From Viscum album (Eukaryota > Streptophyta > Magnoliopsida > Santalales > Viscaceae): DNA of 64,000 bases. Both the position numbers and the translations under genes were made by a program. Below the pieces are notes generated by a model. It made no database searches and was not told the DNA's origin. It worked only from the letters and a program-made list of their open reading frames with translations. The stretch spans positions 946,045,195 through 946,109,194 of the forward strand of contig OY728120.1 of assembly GCA_963277665.1 (NCBI GenBank), read 5' to 3'. Every line of letters begins with the position of its first letter. Position 1 is the first letter of the stretch. Below are positions 37,018-50,500 of the stretch, one piece after another.

Positions 37018-38740
37018 TGATAAAACACTATTTTATTGAATATTTTATTGATAATAAATTATATAATTTCCTCACATTGTTCTAAATATGTTCATTTTTG
37101 AAATATTTGGGATTAGATCATCCATTTGAATTAAAATTCAAGTTTTACCCTTTTGAAATGCACTGTAGTATTTCACACATAAATATTTTAATATGACTTA
37201 TTTGAACATAATAGTTTGTAACGGTGTTCTTAACTGAATTATCTACAACTTTTATTTAGTACACTAGAGCTAAAGAGTTCATTTGTATGGAGTAAATGGG
37301 TCATTAAGTCAATGGTGGGCTGGACTTGGTAAAATGGACATGAGTTCTGTATTTGAGCCATAACTTCTTCATCTGTGCTTGGATAAAGCCCAAATTTTGA
37401 GAGGAGATACATGAATCATTTTCACGCGAATCATCCTTCTGGAAGGACAGATGATTCATGCGTTTTGGTATTCAGATGAGCGGTAAAATTTGGAATAAAA
37501 TATTTGGCCGAGATTCTCCATTCACACTTGTAACCACTTTGAACCTAGTCTCCCCACCACTCTATAAATTGGTGTTTTTCTCATTTTTTGGGGTCTGAAC
37601 ATGAATTGGGAAGTTTATGGAAGAGGAGAAGTGGATCCACTCCAATTCTCCAACCATTTCAATAAGAGTATCTCTTGAAGCAAGGATCCCTTCGACGAAG
37701 CCTTCTTCTTCTCCTTCGTGTTGTAATGCTTTTGTTTGTGTAATACATTTCTTTGTACTTATTTTATTTCTTCTCTTTTCTTCTGTTTTATTAAAATTTA
37801 TTCTTCTATTAATCTTCCTCTTTGGGATGTAATTCTTGAGTAGAATCGTTATTGGGTTATTCCCATTAAAACCCGTTGCAAATGCAATTCACTTCTATGA
37901 TGATTACGTCACCCATGGAAGAGTAGTCTTTTAGTAATAGATTTGTCTCTTACCTTATACATTCATTTATTTTGAATCAATGATATACTTTAATTCAAAT
38001 AATATTATCAATTAATTGAATTTTTAATTTAATTTAAACTAAGAAAGCAATTGAACAATTAACACAAAAACACACGAGGATGAGATTTTGTGTAAATTGT
38101 GAGAGTGCAAACTTAATCAGTTATACAAAACCATACGTGATCAATTTGTACAGTTCAAATATAATCCCTAAACTCAATTAATTATAATTTCCAGATGCTA
38201 AATGTGCCTTAATTTACCACTGACCATAAGCTATCCTTAGAACATTAATCAAAGCAGGGTGCTGCGATTACATGTTCCGAAGATAACCTAGGGTTTAATT
38301 CACTTCATCTTTGTGGTAAGGTTAATTCTCGTATGGTTCGGGGGTTAAAAAGTTAAGGGATCATAATTAAGTGGATGTTAATTTAAAATATAATGATAAA
38401 TAATTGATTGAAGAGGTAGAGTTAGATCGATTAAAACTTTTAAATATTGTCTAAAAAATAACTTCTTGTTGTGTCATTTTATTCGAAATTCATTTCAAAA
38501 CTGAAAAAAAAAATACAATCTTCTTACAGCAAACTTATTCTAGATTTATAAACTATAAAAAAACCTCATCCTTTCAAGTAGTGTTTTTATTCTCTTTTAT
38601 TTTATTTTTAGAATACCTCTAAAAAGTTGTTTTAATTCACTTCCTCCTTTGAGAGACGACCTTGGTCTGCCACTCTATTGCACCTAAGTACCCCATAATC
38701 ACACTAATCATTTGAGAGCGACCACGATAGTGATCTTTCA
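37018..38740 (+). repeat. 5' LTR of Athila element
   Basis: It is 1723 bp and pairs with 45866-47594 with frequent substitutions. A TATAAAT box at 37563-37569 is matched at 46418-46424. The ORF at 37617-37832 lies inside the LTR and reads as hydrophobic T-rich sequence without a domain. Confidence 0.93.
37563..37569 (+). promoter_or_regulatory. TATA box of Athila LTR
   Basis: CTCTATAAAT lies about 545 bp into the LTR and is conserved in the 3' LTR at 46418-46424. It is the likely start region of the element transcript. Confidence 0.55.
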
Positions 38741-38743
38741 ATT

Positions 38744-38761
38744 TGGAGCTATTGCCGGGGA
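38744..38761 (+). other. Primer-binding site, tRNA-Asp type
   Basis: TGGAGCTATTGCCGGGGA lies three bases after the LTR. It differs at two positions from the TGGCGCCGTTGCCGGGGA complementary to the tRNA-Asp 3' end. Confidence 0.8.
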
Positions 38762-38964
38762 GGCAAGTAATTTATTCAACCAATTATAGGTATTTATTTT
38801 ATTTTTCATTTAATTCTTTTCTTCTCCTCTTTCTTTCTTCTTTCCCCTTTATCAAGTTTTTTTTCTCTTACTCTCTTCTTTTATTTTTATCGAACCAACT
38901 CAAACCTATTTTACTTTTATTATGGTCCAATTTTCTTTATTTCCTTTTCACCTTTCATTGATTT

Positions 38965-40680
38965 ATGACACAAAATAATTCTGAAGATCTCTTAGATCTT
39001 GACCCCGAGATTGAACGCAGCCTTAGGGCATGAATCAGACATTCTCAGTCTACGAGAAGTTTCAATATTCAACCAGTTAGAGAATTCCTCCATTTTTAGA
39101 ACATTGAAATTGGAAGAAATTCAAATTCAACCATAAAACAAGAACCAATGGCTGACAATAATGGAAATGAACTTAATAGAACCATTCGAGAATTGGTTGT
39201 ACCTGATATTAACTATCAACCAAATTGCATTGCATATCCAAGTCTCGAATCAGACTTTGAACTAAAATATGGATTAATTCACCTACTTTCAAAATTTCAC
39301 GTCTTCTCTGGTGAGGATCCCAATAAACATCTAAAATAATTTAATGTTGTTTTCTCAACCATTAAACCTAGAAATGTTTCTGAAGATCAAATCAAACTAA
39401 GAGCATTCTCATTCTCACTTGATGGAGCTGCAAAAGACTGGATGTATTATTTACAACCTGGAGATGTAACTTGTTGGAACAATTTAAAATGTCTTTTCTT
39501 GCAGAGATTTTTTCCTGCATCAAAGACCACTTCCATTCTTAAGGAGATATATGGGATTAAGAAATCTCAAGGGGAGTCAATCTATGAGTACTGGGAATGA
39601 TTTAAGAAGTTGTGTGAAAGCTGCCCACATCACCAAATTAGTGAGAAACTCCTCATCCAATACTTTTACGAAGGACTCACACCTATGGAGATGAGCATGG
39701 TGGATGCTGCGGCTGGAGGAGCATTGGTGGACAAGACACCAGTAGATACACGTGCGTTGATCGAAAAAATTCCTCAAAACTCCCAAAAATTTGGCGATCG
39801 AGGTACACCACATGTCAGGGGAGTACATCAGGTAAGTCCATCTTCTCTTGAAAGTCATTTGATTTATACCATGTTGGAAGAATTGACAACTATGGTGAGA
39901 CAGATTACTTTATATCAAAAGACATCCCAACCCCCTCCTTCAAGGCCTTATGGTATTTTCACTGAGACAAGCCACCCAACTGACTATTGCCCACAACTCT
40001 AAGAAACATAAGATTGTGCAGCAGTATTCCCTGGGAGACCATATTAGCAATAACAACAACAATCATATCCCCAAAATAAGTTTGATCCAACATACAACCA
40101 AGGGTGGAAGGATCAATTGGACATGAGGTATGGCTCTGGACAACAACAAAGGACCTCTTTTCAACAAAACTTCCAGCAGCCTCCACCTTACCAGCAGGGT
40201 TTCCAACAACCCCAAAGGAGATTTGAATCACAAGAATCAACAAGCCAACAACAAGGTAATCCCCCATCCAAGGTATATTCTAACACTAATGACCTTTTGA
40301 AACAAATTGTTCTTAATCAATATAATGATTTGAAGAGTCAAGGTTTGGAGCTGAGGGAGTTAAAGACTCAAATGATCCATATTGCCACTGCCCTCCATGA
40401 ATTGGTAAGTAAGAATTCTGGAAATCTACCATCCCAACCTACTCCAAATCCCAAGGGGAATGTCAGTGCCATCACATTGAGAAGTGGGAAGGAAAAAAAT
40501 GATACATTTTCAACTATTGTTCCACATGTATTCACCTCACATCTGGAGAATCCCAATTCCACATCAACTGATGTGAAACCCAAGGAGAAAGATAAAGGTA
40601 AGAAAAATATTAATGATGTTCCTCCTAGACCTCTTCCTTTTCCAAACAGGGTTGTTCAAACCAAGAAGATGGCTGAATAA
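38965..40680 (+). pseudogene. Athila Gag (stop-ridden)
   Basis: Gag forms the particle shell. I chose the ATG at 38965 (MTQNNSEDLL) because it opens the frame shared by all later gag blocks. The next readable segment starts MADNNGNELNRTIREL at 39148. Recognisable parts in order are the capsid-like FELKYGLIHLLSKFHVFSGE, FPASKTTSILKEI, CPHHQISEKLLIQYFYEGL, a Gln-rich linker (40117-40260) and a Lys-rich end. In-frame stops lie near 39030, at 39337, near 39598, at 40000 and at 40678. Several fit CGA-to-TGA change, as expected from decay of methylated cytosines. Confidence 0.88.
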
Positions 40681-40683
40681 GCA

Positions 40684-42457
40684 ATGAAAAAGGAGGTTTT
40701 GGACACATTCAAGTGTGTGGAGATCAACATTCCTCTACTTGAAGCCATTAAGAAAATTCCAAGGTATGTGAAATTCTTAAAAGAACTTTGTACCAATCAA
40801 AGAGGGCTCAAGGGAAATGAGAGGATAAATATTGGAAGGAATGTGTCAGCACTCATTACAGGTAAGAGACATGATATTCCCAGCAGATTTCTACGTTCTT
40901 AACATGGAGGATGATCAGGTAAGTTCTCATGCTCCCATTATCTTAGGTAGACCCTTCCTCAAAACTACAGAAACTATCATAAATGTTCATGAGGGTACAC
41001 TTTCCATGGAGTTTGGAGATGAAGTTGTAATTTTTAATGTTATGGACTCCATGAAGTACCCCTCTAAGGACCATTCTGCTTTTATTATCTCCCATTTTGA
41101 ACCACCAAGTAAAGACTCCATGGATTTTGATTGTCTTATGCTTAGGGAGATTATGAGTATTGGTTCTAGTTTGATGTCTAAGAGTACTTCCACACCTATT
41201 TTTGATGGAAAAACCTCTCTTGGATTTGATTTTGATGTGGATTCAAATTTTGATCATATAAACTCTGATTATGACATGGATGTTGAGTATGCTGATGGAT
41301 TTGATGCATTATTTTCTAATTTTTATGATTTTTATTCTGATACTGATGTTCATTGTACAAATATTTCTGTTGCATCAATTTCTCCATCTATACATCACCC
41401 CCCTACATTGGAACTCAAGCCATTTCCCCCAAATCTTAAATATGCATACTTGCTGAGTGGTGATAGATAACCTGTTATCATTGCTAACAATCACTCTTTT
41501 GAACATGAAGAAAAACTTTTGAATATTTTGAGAGATAACATTAGGGAAATTGGTTGGACATTGGCTGACATATCAGGTATTAGCCCCTCTCTTTGCATGC
41601 ATAGGATTCTCTTGGAGGATGGGGCTAAATTGATTAGGCATCCACAAAGGAGACTTAATCCAACACTTTTGGAAGTTGTTAATAAAGAAGTTGAAAAATT
41701 ACTTGAGGTGGATATCATTTACCCTATTTCTGACTCACAATGGGTTAGCCCTATCCAGGTTGTACCAAAGAAAACTCGTTTCACTGTTATAAAAAATGAA
41801 AATGATAAGTTATTTCCTGTGAGAGTACAAAACAGTTGGAGAGTGTGTATTGATTACAGGAAACTAAATCAATCCACTCGTAAGGACCATTTCTAACTTC
41901 CATTCATTGACCAGATGCTTGAGAGACTTACAGGTAGGACACATTATTGCTTCTTGTATGGTTTCTCTGGCTATTTTCAGGTTCCCATTGCAGTAGAGGA
42001 CTAGGAGAAGATGAAATTCACCTGCCCATTCGGTACCTTTTCTTACCAAAGGATTCCATTTGGATTTTGCAATGCCCCAGGTACCTTCCAGAGATGCATG
42101 GTGAGTATTTTCACAGACTTCATTGAGACCTTCATGGAGATATTTATGGATGATTTTATAGTTTATGGATCCTCATTTGAGGAATGTCTCTCTAGTTTGG
42201 GTGATGTGTTGCATCATTGTATTGAGAAAAATTTGTTCTTGAATTTTGAAAAATGTCATTTCATGGTCGAAAAGGGAATTGTCTTAGGTCATATAGTCTC
42301 ACAACATGGCATTGAAGTTGATAAATCTAAGGTAGACATTATTTCATCCCTGCCATATCCTACATGTGTGCGTGATGTTCGATCATTCCTTGGACATACT
42401 GTATTTTATCGACGCTTCATCAAAGATTTTAGTATGATCGCTCTACCATTATCTTGA
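40684..42457 (+). pseudogene. Athila protease remnant and reverse transcriptase
   Basis: After NIGRNVSALIT at about 40855 the sequence jumps, with a +1 frame change, to MIFPADFYVLNMEDD. The stretch that should hold the protease active site, some 80-90 residues by family knowledge, is missing. RT follows from about 41519: WRVCIDYRKLNQ, then FLYGFSGYFQVPI where the catalytic motif A Asp is Tyr. After this come IPFGFCNAPGTFQRCM, the intact FMDDFIVYG box, and FLGHTVFYRRFIKDFS. Stops occur at 41468, 41894, near 42003 and at 42455. Motif A loss alone would kill polymerase activity. Confidence 0.9.
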
Positions 42458-42965
42458 TTACTTCAAAAAGATATTGACTTCAATTTTGATGATTTATGCA
42501 GGGTATCATTTGATGAGCTAAAGAAGTTTCTGACCACTCCACTGATCATACAACCCCCGTGGTGGGACCTTCCATTTGAGCTTATGTGTGATGCGTCCAA
42601 CTTCACGGTTGGACCTGTCTTATCTCAGAGGGTGGAGGGACGTTCACATGTGATTTTGTATGCATCAAGGACGTTGGATTCTGCCCAATCAAACTAAACC
42701 ACAATAGAAAAAGAGTTTCTTGTTGTCATATTTTATTTAGATAAATTTCATTCATATTTACTGGGATCTAAAGTAGTTGTTTTTTCTGACCATACAACTT
42801 TGAGGTACCTCCTAAAGAAGCCAGATGCAAATCCATAACTTATCCGTTGGATGCTCCTTCTTCAAGAGTTTTACATCGAGATAAAGGAAAAGAAGGGGTC
42901 GTAGAATTTGGTGGTAGACCACATGAGTAGGCTTACTCACACACCAAAGGGTGACACCTTAGACT
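42458..42965 (+). pseudogene. Athila RNase H
   Basis: It continues the RT frame after a stop. The motifs CDASNFTVGPVLSQ, IEKEFLVVIF, SDHTTLRYLL and VVDHMSRL carry the acidic residues expected of RNase H. Four in-frame stops are present, at about 42695, 42837, 42902 and 42964. Confidence 0.88.
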
Positions 42966-44321
42966 AGGTGCCACTTCGAGACACTTTCCCTGATGAGCAT
43001 CTCTATACCATCTTAGGTACACATCCTTGGTATGCTGATTTAGTTAATTACATTGTTTACTCTGAAATCCCAGTAAATTTAAAGAAGCATCAAGTCCATA
43101 AATTAAAAAGTGAGTCTAGGTTTTATGTGTGGGATGATCCTTACCTCTGGCGCATGTGTAGTGACCAAGTCATTAGGAGGTGTGTTCATGATCATGAGTT
43201 TGAGTCTGTTTTTCATTTTTGTCATACACTTGCTTGCGGTGGAAACATTGGACCCCAACGTACTTCTAGAAAAAGTCTTAGAATCTGGATTATATTGGCC
43301 TAGCTTATTCCATGATTCCCATGTGTTTTGTAAGTCATTCTCTCGTTTCCAACACACTGAAAACATTTCAAAGAGGCACGAGATGCCCCAAAAAACCATT
43401 TTATTCTGTGAGATTTTTAATGTTTGGGGAATTTATTTTATGGTCCCTTTTCCTGGTTCATTTGGTTTCTTGTATATCCTTGTTTCTGTCGATTATGTGA
43501 GTAAATGGGTGGAGGCCAAGGCCACTAGGACTGACGATTCTCATGTTGTAGTGGATTTTGTCAAGGCTCAAATTTTCTGTAGGTTTAGAGTACCAAAGGC
43601 CATCATCAGTGACCAAGGGATGCACTTTTGCAATAGGAATTTTTCTTCCATCCTTCGAAAGTATGGGGTGACACACAAAACATCCACACCATACCACCCT
43701 CAAACAAATGGCTAGGCTGAGGTTTCAAATCGTGAGTTGAAACAAATCTTGGAGAAAACTGTGCAGCTAAATAGGAAGGATTAGAGCAAGTGCTTGGATG
43801 ATTTTTTATGGGCTTATAGGATATCATACAAGACCCCCATTGGTATGTCCCCATTTCGGATTATTTTTGGGAAATCATTTCATCTCCCAGTGGAAGTTAG
43901 GCATCAGACATATTGGGCTATAAAGAAATGCAACATGAATTTGGCCCAAGATGGAATTCAAAGGAAGTTGCAAATTCAAGAGCTTGAGGAGATTCGACTG
44001 TCGTCATATGAGAACTCAAGGCTCTACAAGGAAAGATCAAAAGCAGTTCATGATAAAATGATCTAGAAAAGGGAGTTTCATGTTGGAGAGAAAGTCCTAC
44101 TCTACAGTTCATGACTGAAGTTGATGCCTGGTAAGTTGCGTTCCAAATGGTTAGGTCCTTATGTTGTGTCTAATGTTTTTCTTTATGGTGCAGTGGAGAT
44201 CACACAAGAGGACACAGGAAGGAGCTTTACAGTCAATAGGAAACATTTGAAGAGATACATTGAGGGACTTCCTACTGATGCAGTGGACTTTATCACATTG
44301 CATGACCCCATTATCACTTGA
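42966..44321 (+). pseudogene. Athila integrase
   Basis: The zinc region is damaged: GGNIG replaces the His-bearing GGHFG, and the CxxC pair reads FSRF, so both Cys are Phe. A frameshift occurs at about 43230-43300. In the catalytic core the first Asp is Tyr (GIYFMVPF), while the second Asp (IISDQGMHF) and the Glu (SNRELKQIL) remain. The C-terminal part is readable: LWAYRISYKTPIGMSPF, LRSKWLGPYVV, FTVNRKHLKRY. Stops lie near 43713 (CAG to TAG), 43782, 44064 and 44113. The frame ends with a TGA at 44319. It is non-functional. Confidence 0.9.
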
Positions 44322-45865
44322 GCACATCAGGCTATTCCTAACCCTTTAACTTTATTATTCTTTATCCTATTTAAAATTATACATTTCATTTCCATATATC
44401 ATCTCATGGGTTCACATTTAGGACAATGAAATATTTTAAGTGTGGGGGAGGGAACCTTTTAGTTTAGTAATTTCAATTGTTTTTTTTTTTAAAAAATTGT
44501 GCGGTTTTCAAATTTTGTGTGTTTATTTTTCAATTTTCTGTGTGTTTTTGAAACTTCTGAGCTGAAATGATTCTCAAAAAAAATTTTGAAATCCATATCA
44601 ATAAGTGAAACAATTTATCCCTTGAAACTAAGCTTAAATGAATACTAAAATGACTTTGTTTCAAGTTCAAATATTTAGTAATTTCATGAAAATTACACTG
44701 AATTTTGAATCTCATGCCACATCTCACTGTCTTTATATTTGAAATCACTTTCCTGGGAGGATTCTGAACCATTATTTTCATATTCTTTACATTCACCTCA
44801 CTTCTTGAGAGAACCAAACCATGCTTGATTTAACCAGAATTTGATTTATTCCTGTCAAAACTTGAGGGTTTGAGGTACTTATGTTTAAATGATCGAGGCA
44901 TTTGTTTGGTATTAAATCACCTATTTCAAAGAATAATTTTTTATAATGTCCTACCTAGAACATTTAATCCATTTATCCATTATAATCCATTCATATCCTG
45001 TTAGGTTGGCCACATTACAAGCCAATTTTCCCTATCCAACCAACTCTTGAAGTGAAATTGCATAATCTAGTTGAGCTTAAGTGTGGGGGGAAGTTGTCTT
45101 TGTGTTTTGATACCTCAATTGGTGATACTTTGGGAGTAACATAAAATTCTAAAGATATGTGTTTTCTACTAAAGAAAAACATTATATTGAAAGCTGTGCC
45201 TTTCTGGAGCTTCTAATAGAGGGGGAAAGCTGTGCCTATCTGGAGCTTTTAAGAAAATCATGTTCGAGAAGATTGACATTTTTACTGCTGAAATGTTGAA
45301 TGGTGTGCACATTCCTTTATTTTTCATGATGATGAACATGAATCAATGCTATGTCGATTGATGAGGAGACCATATTTAAGTTAAAATTAGATTAATGTAA
45401 TTTTTCTTCAAAAAGAGTCAAGCCCTCCTCATTCAGCCTCCGAATTTTTCACATCTAAATCCTACCAACCAAAAGCCGCAGAACAACCCTGAAAATTCCT
45501 CATGATAAAAATATGTCCTTGACTCACATCGGGTAGTGATGTAGGAATTTATCAAGCCTATGGTGACCCTTGTATGAGTTTGGATGAGAAAGACATTGAA
45601 AAAAAAAATTGATATTTGTGTGATAAGAGAAAATTCAACTTAGGTAAGTGTTTTGTGCATGGGAGGATAAATAAAGTGGAAATATATTGAATGATATAAA
45701 TGAATAACTTGAAATAATGGATTTTTATGAGGCATGATATCTTTTTTTTTGGTGTGTAATTGTTTGATCTCAAGGATATGTGTTTTAAAATTGGTTTTGA
45801 TTTGATATTGATGTTTACTTGTATGAGGTTTTGCCCAGGAGTGCAAAAGGTAAGTGTGGGGGAGT
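44322..45865 (+). other. Athila 3' non-coding region with three polypurine-like tracts
   Basis: There is no env-like ORF. AAGTGTGGGGG-type tracts occur at about 44438, 45079 and 45852. The last ends at 45865 next to the 3' LTR and is the true polypurine tract. The first follows a TAGGACAATG word that also appears in the element at 58990. Confidence 0.75.
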
Positions 45866-47594
45866 TGATAAAACACTATTTTTTTGAATATTTTATTGAT
45901 AATAAATGACATAATTTCCTCACATTGTTCTAAATATGTTCATTTATGAAATATTTGGGATTAGATCATTCATTTGAAAATTTGATTAAAATTCCAGTTT
46001 TACCCTTTTGAAATGCACTGTAGTATTTCGCACATAAATATTTTAATAAGAATTATTTGAACTTAATATTTTGTTACAATGTTCATACCTTAATTATACA
46101 CAACTTTTATTCATGACACTAGAGCTAAATAGTGCATTTGGATGGAGTAAATCGGCCATTAAGTCAATGGTGAGCTGGACTCGGCAGAATAGACATGGGT
46201 TCTGTATTTGGGTCATAACTTCTTAATATGTGCTTGGATCAGGCCCAAATTTTGAGAGGATATACATGAATCATTTTCACGTGAAGCATCCTTCTGTAAG
46301 GACATATTATTCATGCGTTTTGGTGGTCAAATGGGCAGTGAAAGTTTGAAGAAAATATTTGTCCGAGATTCCCCATTCACACTTGAAACCACTTTGAACA
46401 TAGCCTCCCCACCACTCTATAAATTAGGTTTTTTCTCATTTGGTGGGGTTGGTACGTGAATTGGGAAGTTTAGAGAAGATGAAAAGTGGATCCACTACAA
46501 TTATCCAACCATTTCAATAAGGGTAGCTCTTGAAGCAAGGATCCCTTCGACGAAGCCTTCTTCTTCTCCTTCGTGTTGTAATGCTTTTGTTTGTGTAATA
46601 AATTTCTTTGTACTTATTTTATTTCATCTCTTTTATTCTGTTTTATTCAAATTTCTTCTTCTCTTAATCTTCCTCTTTGGGCTGGAATTCTTGAGTAGAA
46701 GCATTATTGGGTTAACCCATTATAAACCATTGCAAATGTAATTCGCTTCTATGATGATTACACCACCCATGGAAGAGTAGTCTTTTAGTAATCGATCTAT
46801 ATCTTACCTTATACATTCATTTATTTTGAATAAATGATATACTGTAATTCAAATAATATTATCAATTAATTGTGTTTTTAATTTAATTGAAACTAATAAA
46901 GAAATTGAGAAATTAACACAAAAACACGCGAGGACGAGATTTTGTGTAAATTGTGATAGTGCAAACTTAATCGGTTATACAAAACCATACAGGATCAATT
47001 TGTAGTGTTAAAATATAATCCCTAAACTCAATTAATTCTAATTTATAGAGGGGAAATGTGCCTTAATTTACCAATGACCATAATCAATCCTTAGAACATC
47101 AATCAAAGCAAGGTGTTGTGATTACATGTTCCGAAGATAACCTAGGGTTTAATTCACTTCATCTTTGTGGTAAGGTTAATTCTCATAGGATTCGGGGGTT
47201 AAAAAGTTAAGGGATCATAATTAAGTGGATTTTAATTTAAAAGATAATGATAAATAATTTATTGATGAGGTAGAGTTATATCGATTACATCTTTTAAATA
47301 TTGTCTAAAAAACATCTTCTTGTTGTGTCATTTTAATCGAAATTCATTTCAAAACTAAAAACAAATAAAATAAAATCTTTTTCCAGAAAAATTCTTCTAG
47401 ATTTATAAACTATAACAAACCCCCATAATTTCAAGTAGTGTTTTTATTCTCTTTTATTTTTTTATAATACCTCTAAAATGTTGTTTTAATTCACTTCCTC
47501 CTTTGAGAGACGATCTTGGTCAGCCACTCTGCTGCACCTAAGTACCCCAAAATCACACTAATCATTTAAGGGCACCCAAAACAATGCTCTTTCA
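45866..47594 (+). repeat. 3' LTR of Athila element
   Basis: It is 1729 bp, starts TGATAAAACACTA after GTGTGGGGGAGT and ends CTTTCA. It shares the TATA box at 46418-46424 with the 5' LTR. Confidence 0.93.
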
Positions 47595-50500
47595 ACTTCC
47601 AAAGCATTCTCCATGATCTGGTGGAGGAGGATCACTCTCATTCTTAAGAGGGTTCTTGAAGAGGGATGAACTCTCTAAGCTTGAGATCTTTTCTCCAATT
47701 TTTTGTGCACAACCCAATAGGCATCGCTTGGATAGCACTTGGAAAATGTAAGAATACTATAATCGAGCATTTATTTCACTAGGGAAATAATAATTAATTT
47801 TCACAAGTGCCTTTAATTGTTTCATTAATCCTATAGAAACCCCATGTCAAATAATAACATCAACATTATTATTTCCTAACATGTGCTTAACTTGAGAGTT
47901 ATAATTAAATATTATTTAATCAAATAATATTCAATATTATTATTTCTCAATGGACCGTTAAACACGGTCTGCCAATCCTCATCCATACTTATGAATTATT
48001 TTTCTAAAAATATATTCTCTCCGATAACTAGTTATGGAATAAATGCGATCAAACATGCATAAATAATTATTAAATCACAGCCGAGAATAGTGTTTATTCA
48101 ACTTGTTAAATAGTAAATTATTTAACTGAGACACTAGATACAGTAAGTGTGTGACCCTCTATGCCTCTTTCTCAGTGGAATTAGGTGAATCTGCCTAAAG
48201 TACAAGGTTAGCATCAAGAAACACACCAAGACACCCATTGAGAAAGAAGTTAATGTGTCAATGACAGGTCACCACGTACAATTTTTTATTGTGTAATATA
48301 ATCCCTTTATCTCAATTTCTCCAATCAAGAGGGATGCATGCAAGTTCCATCTACCCATCTGCTTGATTTCTCATTCCTTAACTTCCCTGTAAATTGAAAT
48401 TCCATATAGAACACCATTTACATGGATTTATTTAGGCTATATCATTTCCATCAAAGTTACTAAGATATAAAATTCTGTTATGGAATAGCAGGTACAAATC
48501 CTTTCTCACATTATTCATTAATGCAGTATTACTCGTGATACACCCAACATATCCTACCTCACCGTGAACATATGTCATCATGTTATTCAAAAATACATCT
48601 AAGTGCACGAGTCATAATTACCATTAATAATAATATTAAAGACTAAGGACCAATACACAAGTCCATAGATAGGAACATCCAATGACACTTATAAATGTGG
48701 ATTTCCTACTGTCAGATCTCATTCTCATAATATCCTACTGGATATCACCAAGGGTGTACACCATGAGAAGGTGTATCAAAGTCTTATAAGTATCCACCCT
48801 TGATATCATGTATAATTTGTGTCCCTAAAATTATATCATCCATCTATAGAACATATATGTAAGAATAGTTTCATAGCACTTATGGGTTCTCATTATAGCG
48901 GGGAACTGATGTGACCTTTTAGTGCGACAACTACTCTTTGGACATTATCACATGCAATGTTACGTAGATGAAAAATCATGATGTGAAAAAGATTTTATTG
49001 ATATCACTCCATTTAATATATGTTTATCATGAAGTATAATGAAGTAGGTTCTAGGGAACCAACTCCATCAGGGATGATATGCTTCTGGAAGGTCAAAGGA
49101 TAAATCATTTTGATCAGATAAAAGTTTTTTTTGTCTATAATATTTGAGATGAGTGATCTAGGGGATATTTGTGGATACAGATCATAAGGTACTTAAAGAG
49201 TGGAAAATTTTTCTATCTAATTTGGATTATGTCTAAGAGGTTGAATGATTCAGAATGAGAAAGACTAAGCTTGTGACTACCCCATATGGCCAAACTATTC
49301 TAATTATCTAATAAAAATAATTGAAAACAGAATATGATGCTACATACATGGAGAGGGTTTCATATTCAATAGTGTTCATAATTTATATGTACGACATAGA
49401 ATATATGAACATGTACTTTATATATTTCATGAAAGTCATCAATTGGTTCATGGAGAATCTGAGGAAGGAGCACTAGGAAGTGGTGAAGTGGATACTTTAG
49501 TATGTCAATGGTTTAGTTGACCTATCACAGTGATTTATAATAGATGATACATTATTGGTGTTTTCATATCGAAAATTTTGGAGAGATACTGACACATGAA
49601 GAAGTACCATTGGATTTGTGTTCACTTTCAGATGAAAAGTTGTGAGTTGGATATCCAGACTTTAACTAGTAGTTGTGTTGTCAACATCGGAAGTTGAGTT
49701 TTTGGAAATCATGGAAATAAGGGAGAAGTTGATCTAGATAAAATGGGAATTGGAGGATCTCTGAAGATGGAAATGGAGCATAATGTTTCTCTATGGTAGT
49801 CAGAGTGTGATCTATCATGAAATGAATTTGATGTTTCACTATATGAAAAGGCATATTCAACCAAATTATTACTTCATTTGAAAGTTGGTGGAGGAAAAAT
49901 TGTTGGAGATATATAAGGTTGAGGGGTGTTAGAATCTAGTGGATATGTTGATGAAGGTCACAATCTAGAAATTTATGGATGGTGTTGTGTCTCAGTGGGA
50001 CTTGGATGAGTGAAGGCATGGTTGGAGGACTATGGTGTTGCATTAAAAGAAAAAGAAGAAAGATGAGATGTGGAAGGGTCTCAGTTGACTTGATGAATCC
50101 TTAAAAACAATATTCAAGTGGGATTTTCTTGTGAAAAATATTTTATAGAAGTATTATAATTTTAGGAATGTGAGAATTCAGATCATGTGGTATGAAACCG
50201 GATGCAAGCGTCATTGTGGAACTAAGGAGTGAGAAAGAGGGAGCACTGGGGAGGACTTTATTCTAGATGGACCGGTTCGAAAGTGTGGATGGTCAGAAAA
50301 ATGAGTTTTGAACGTAGTCATTGTTGACTAGAAGAATTCGGGAAGTTTGTACATTTAGCAGGGAGTTGGTGGTGGCCTTAATCAAGTGATTAACAACCGA
50401 AAAGATGGTATCACTTATAACATACATGTATTGTTCTGAAACAATCGTGTGTGGACATAATATTGGCAGTGCAAGTAGTAGGTCTTTGTCATGGTAGTGT

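Larger units (their letters stand above)
37018..47594 (+). mobile_element. Athila-type Ty3-gypsy retrotransposon
   Basis: The LTRs (37018-38740 and 45866-47594) start TGATAAAACACTA and end CTTTCA. The primer site is a decayed tRNA-Asp type, as used by Athila elements. Gag and pol match the Athila group (FELKYGLIHLL, CPHHQISEKLLIQYFYEGL, PADFYVLNMEDD). Flanks GATTC (37013-37017) and ACTTC (47595-47599) fit a 5-bp target duplication with later changes, against CGCTTCC in the empty copy at about 14504. The coding frame is held over most of 5.3 kb with many stops and two frameshifts. No env-like ORF is present. Confidence 0.93.

Noticed and set aside
37617..37832. 71-aa hydrophobic ORF that might be a membrane peptide
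   Set aside because: It lies inside the Athila LTR and is T-rich; the matching LTR does not preserve it.
45558..45912. Minus-strand ORFs that might be an env-like gene of Athila
   Set aside because: They are short, on the wrong strand, run into the LTR and have no signal peptide or transmembrane pattern that convinces.
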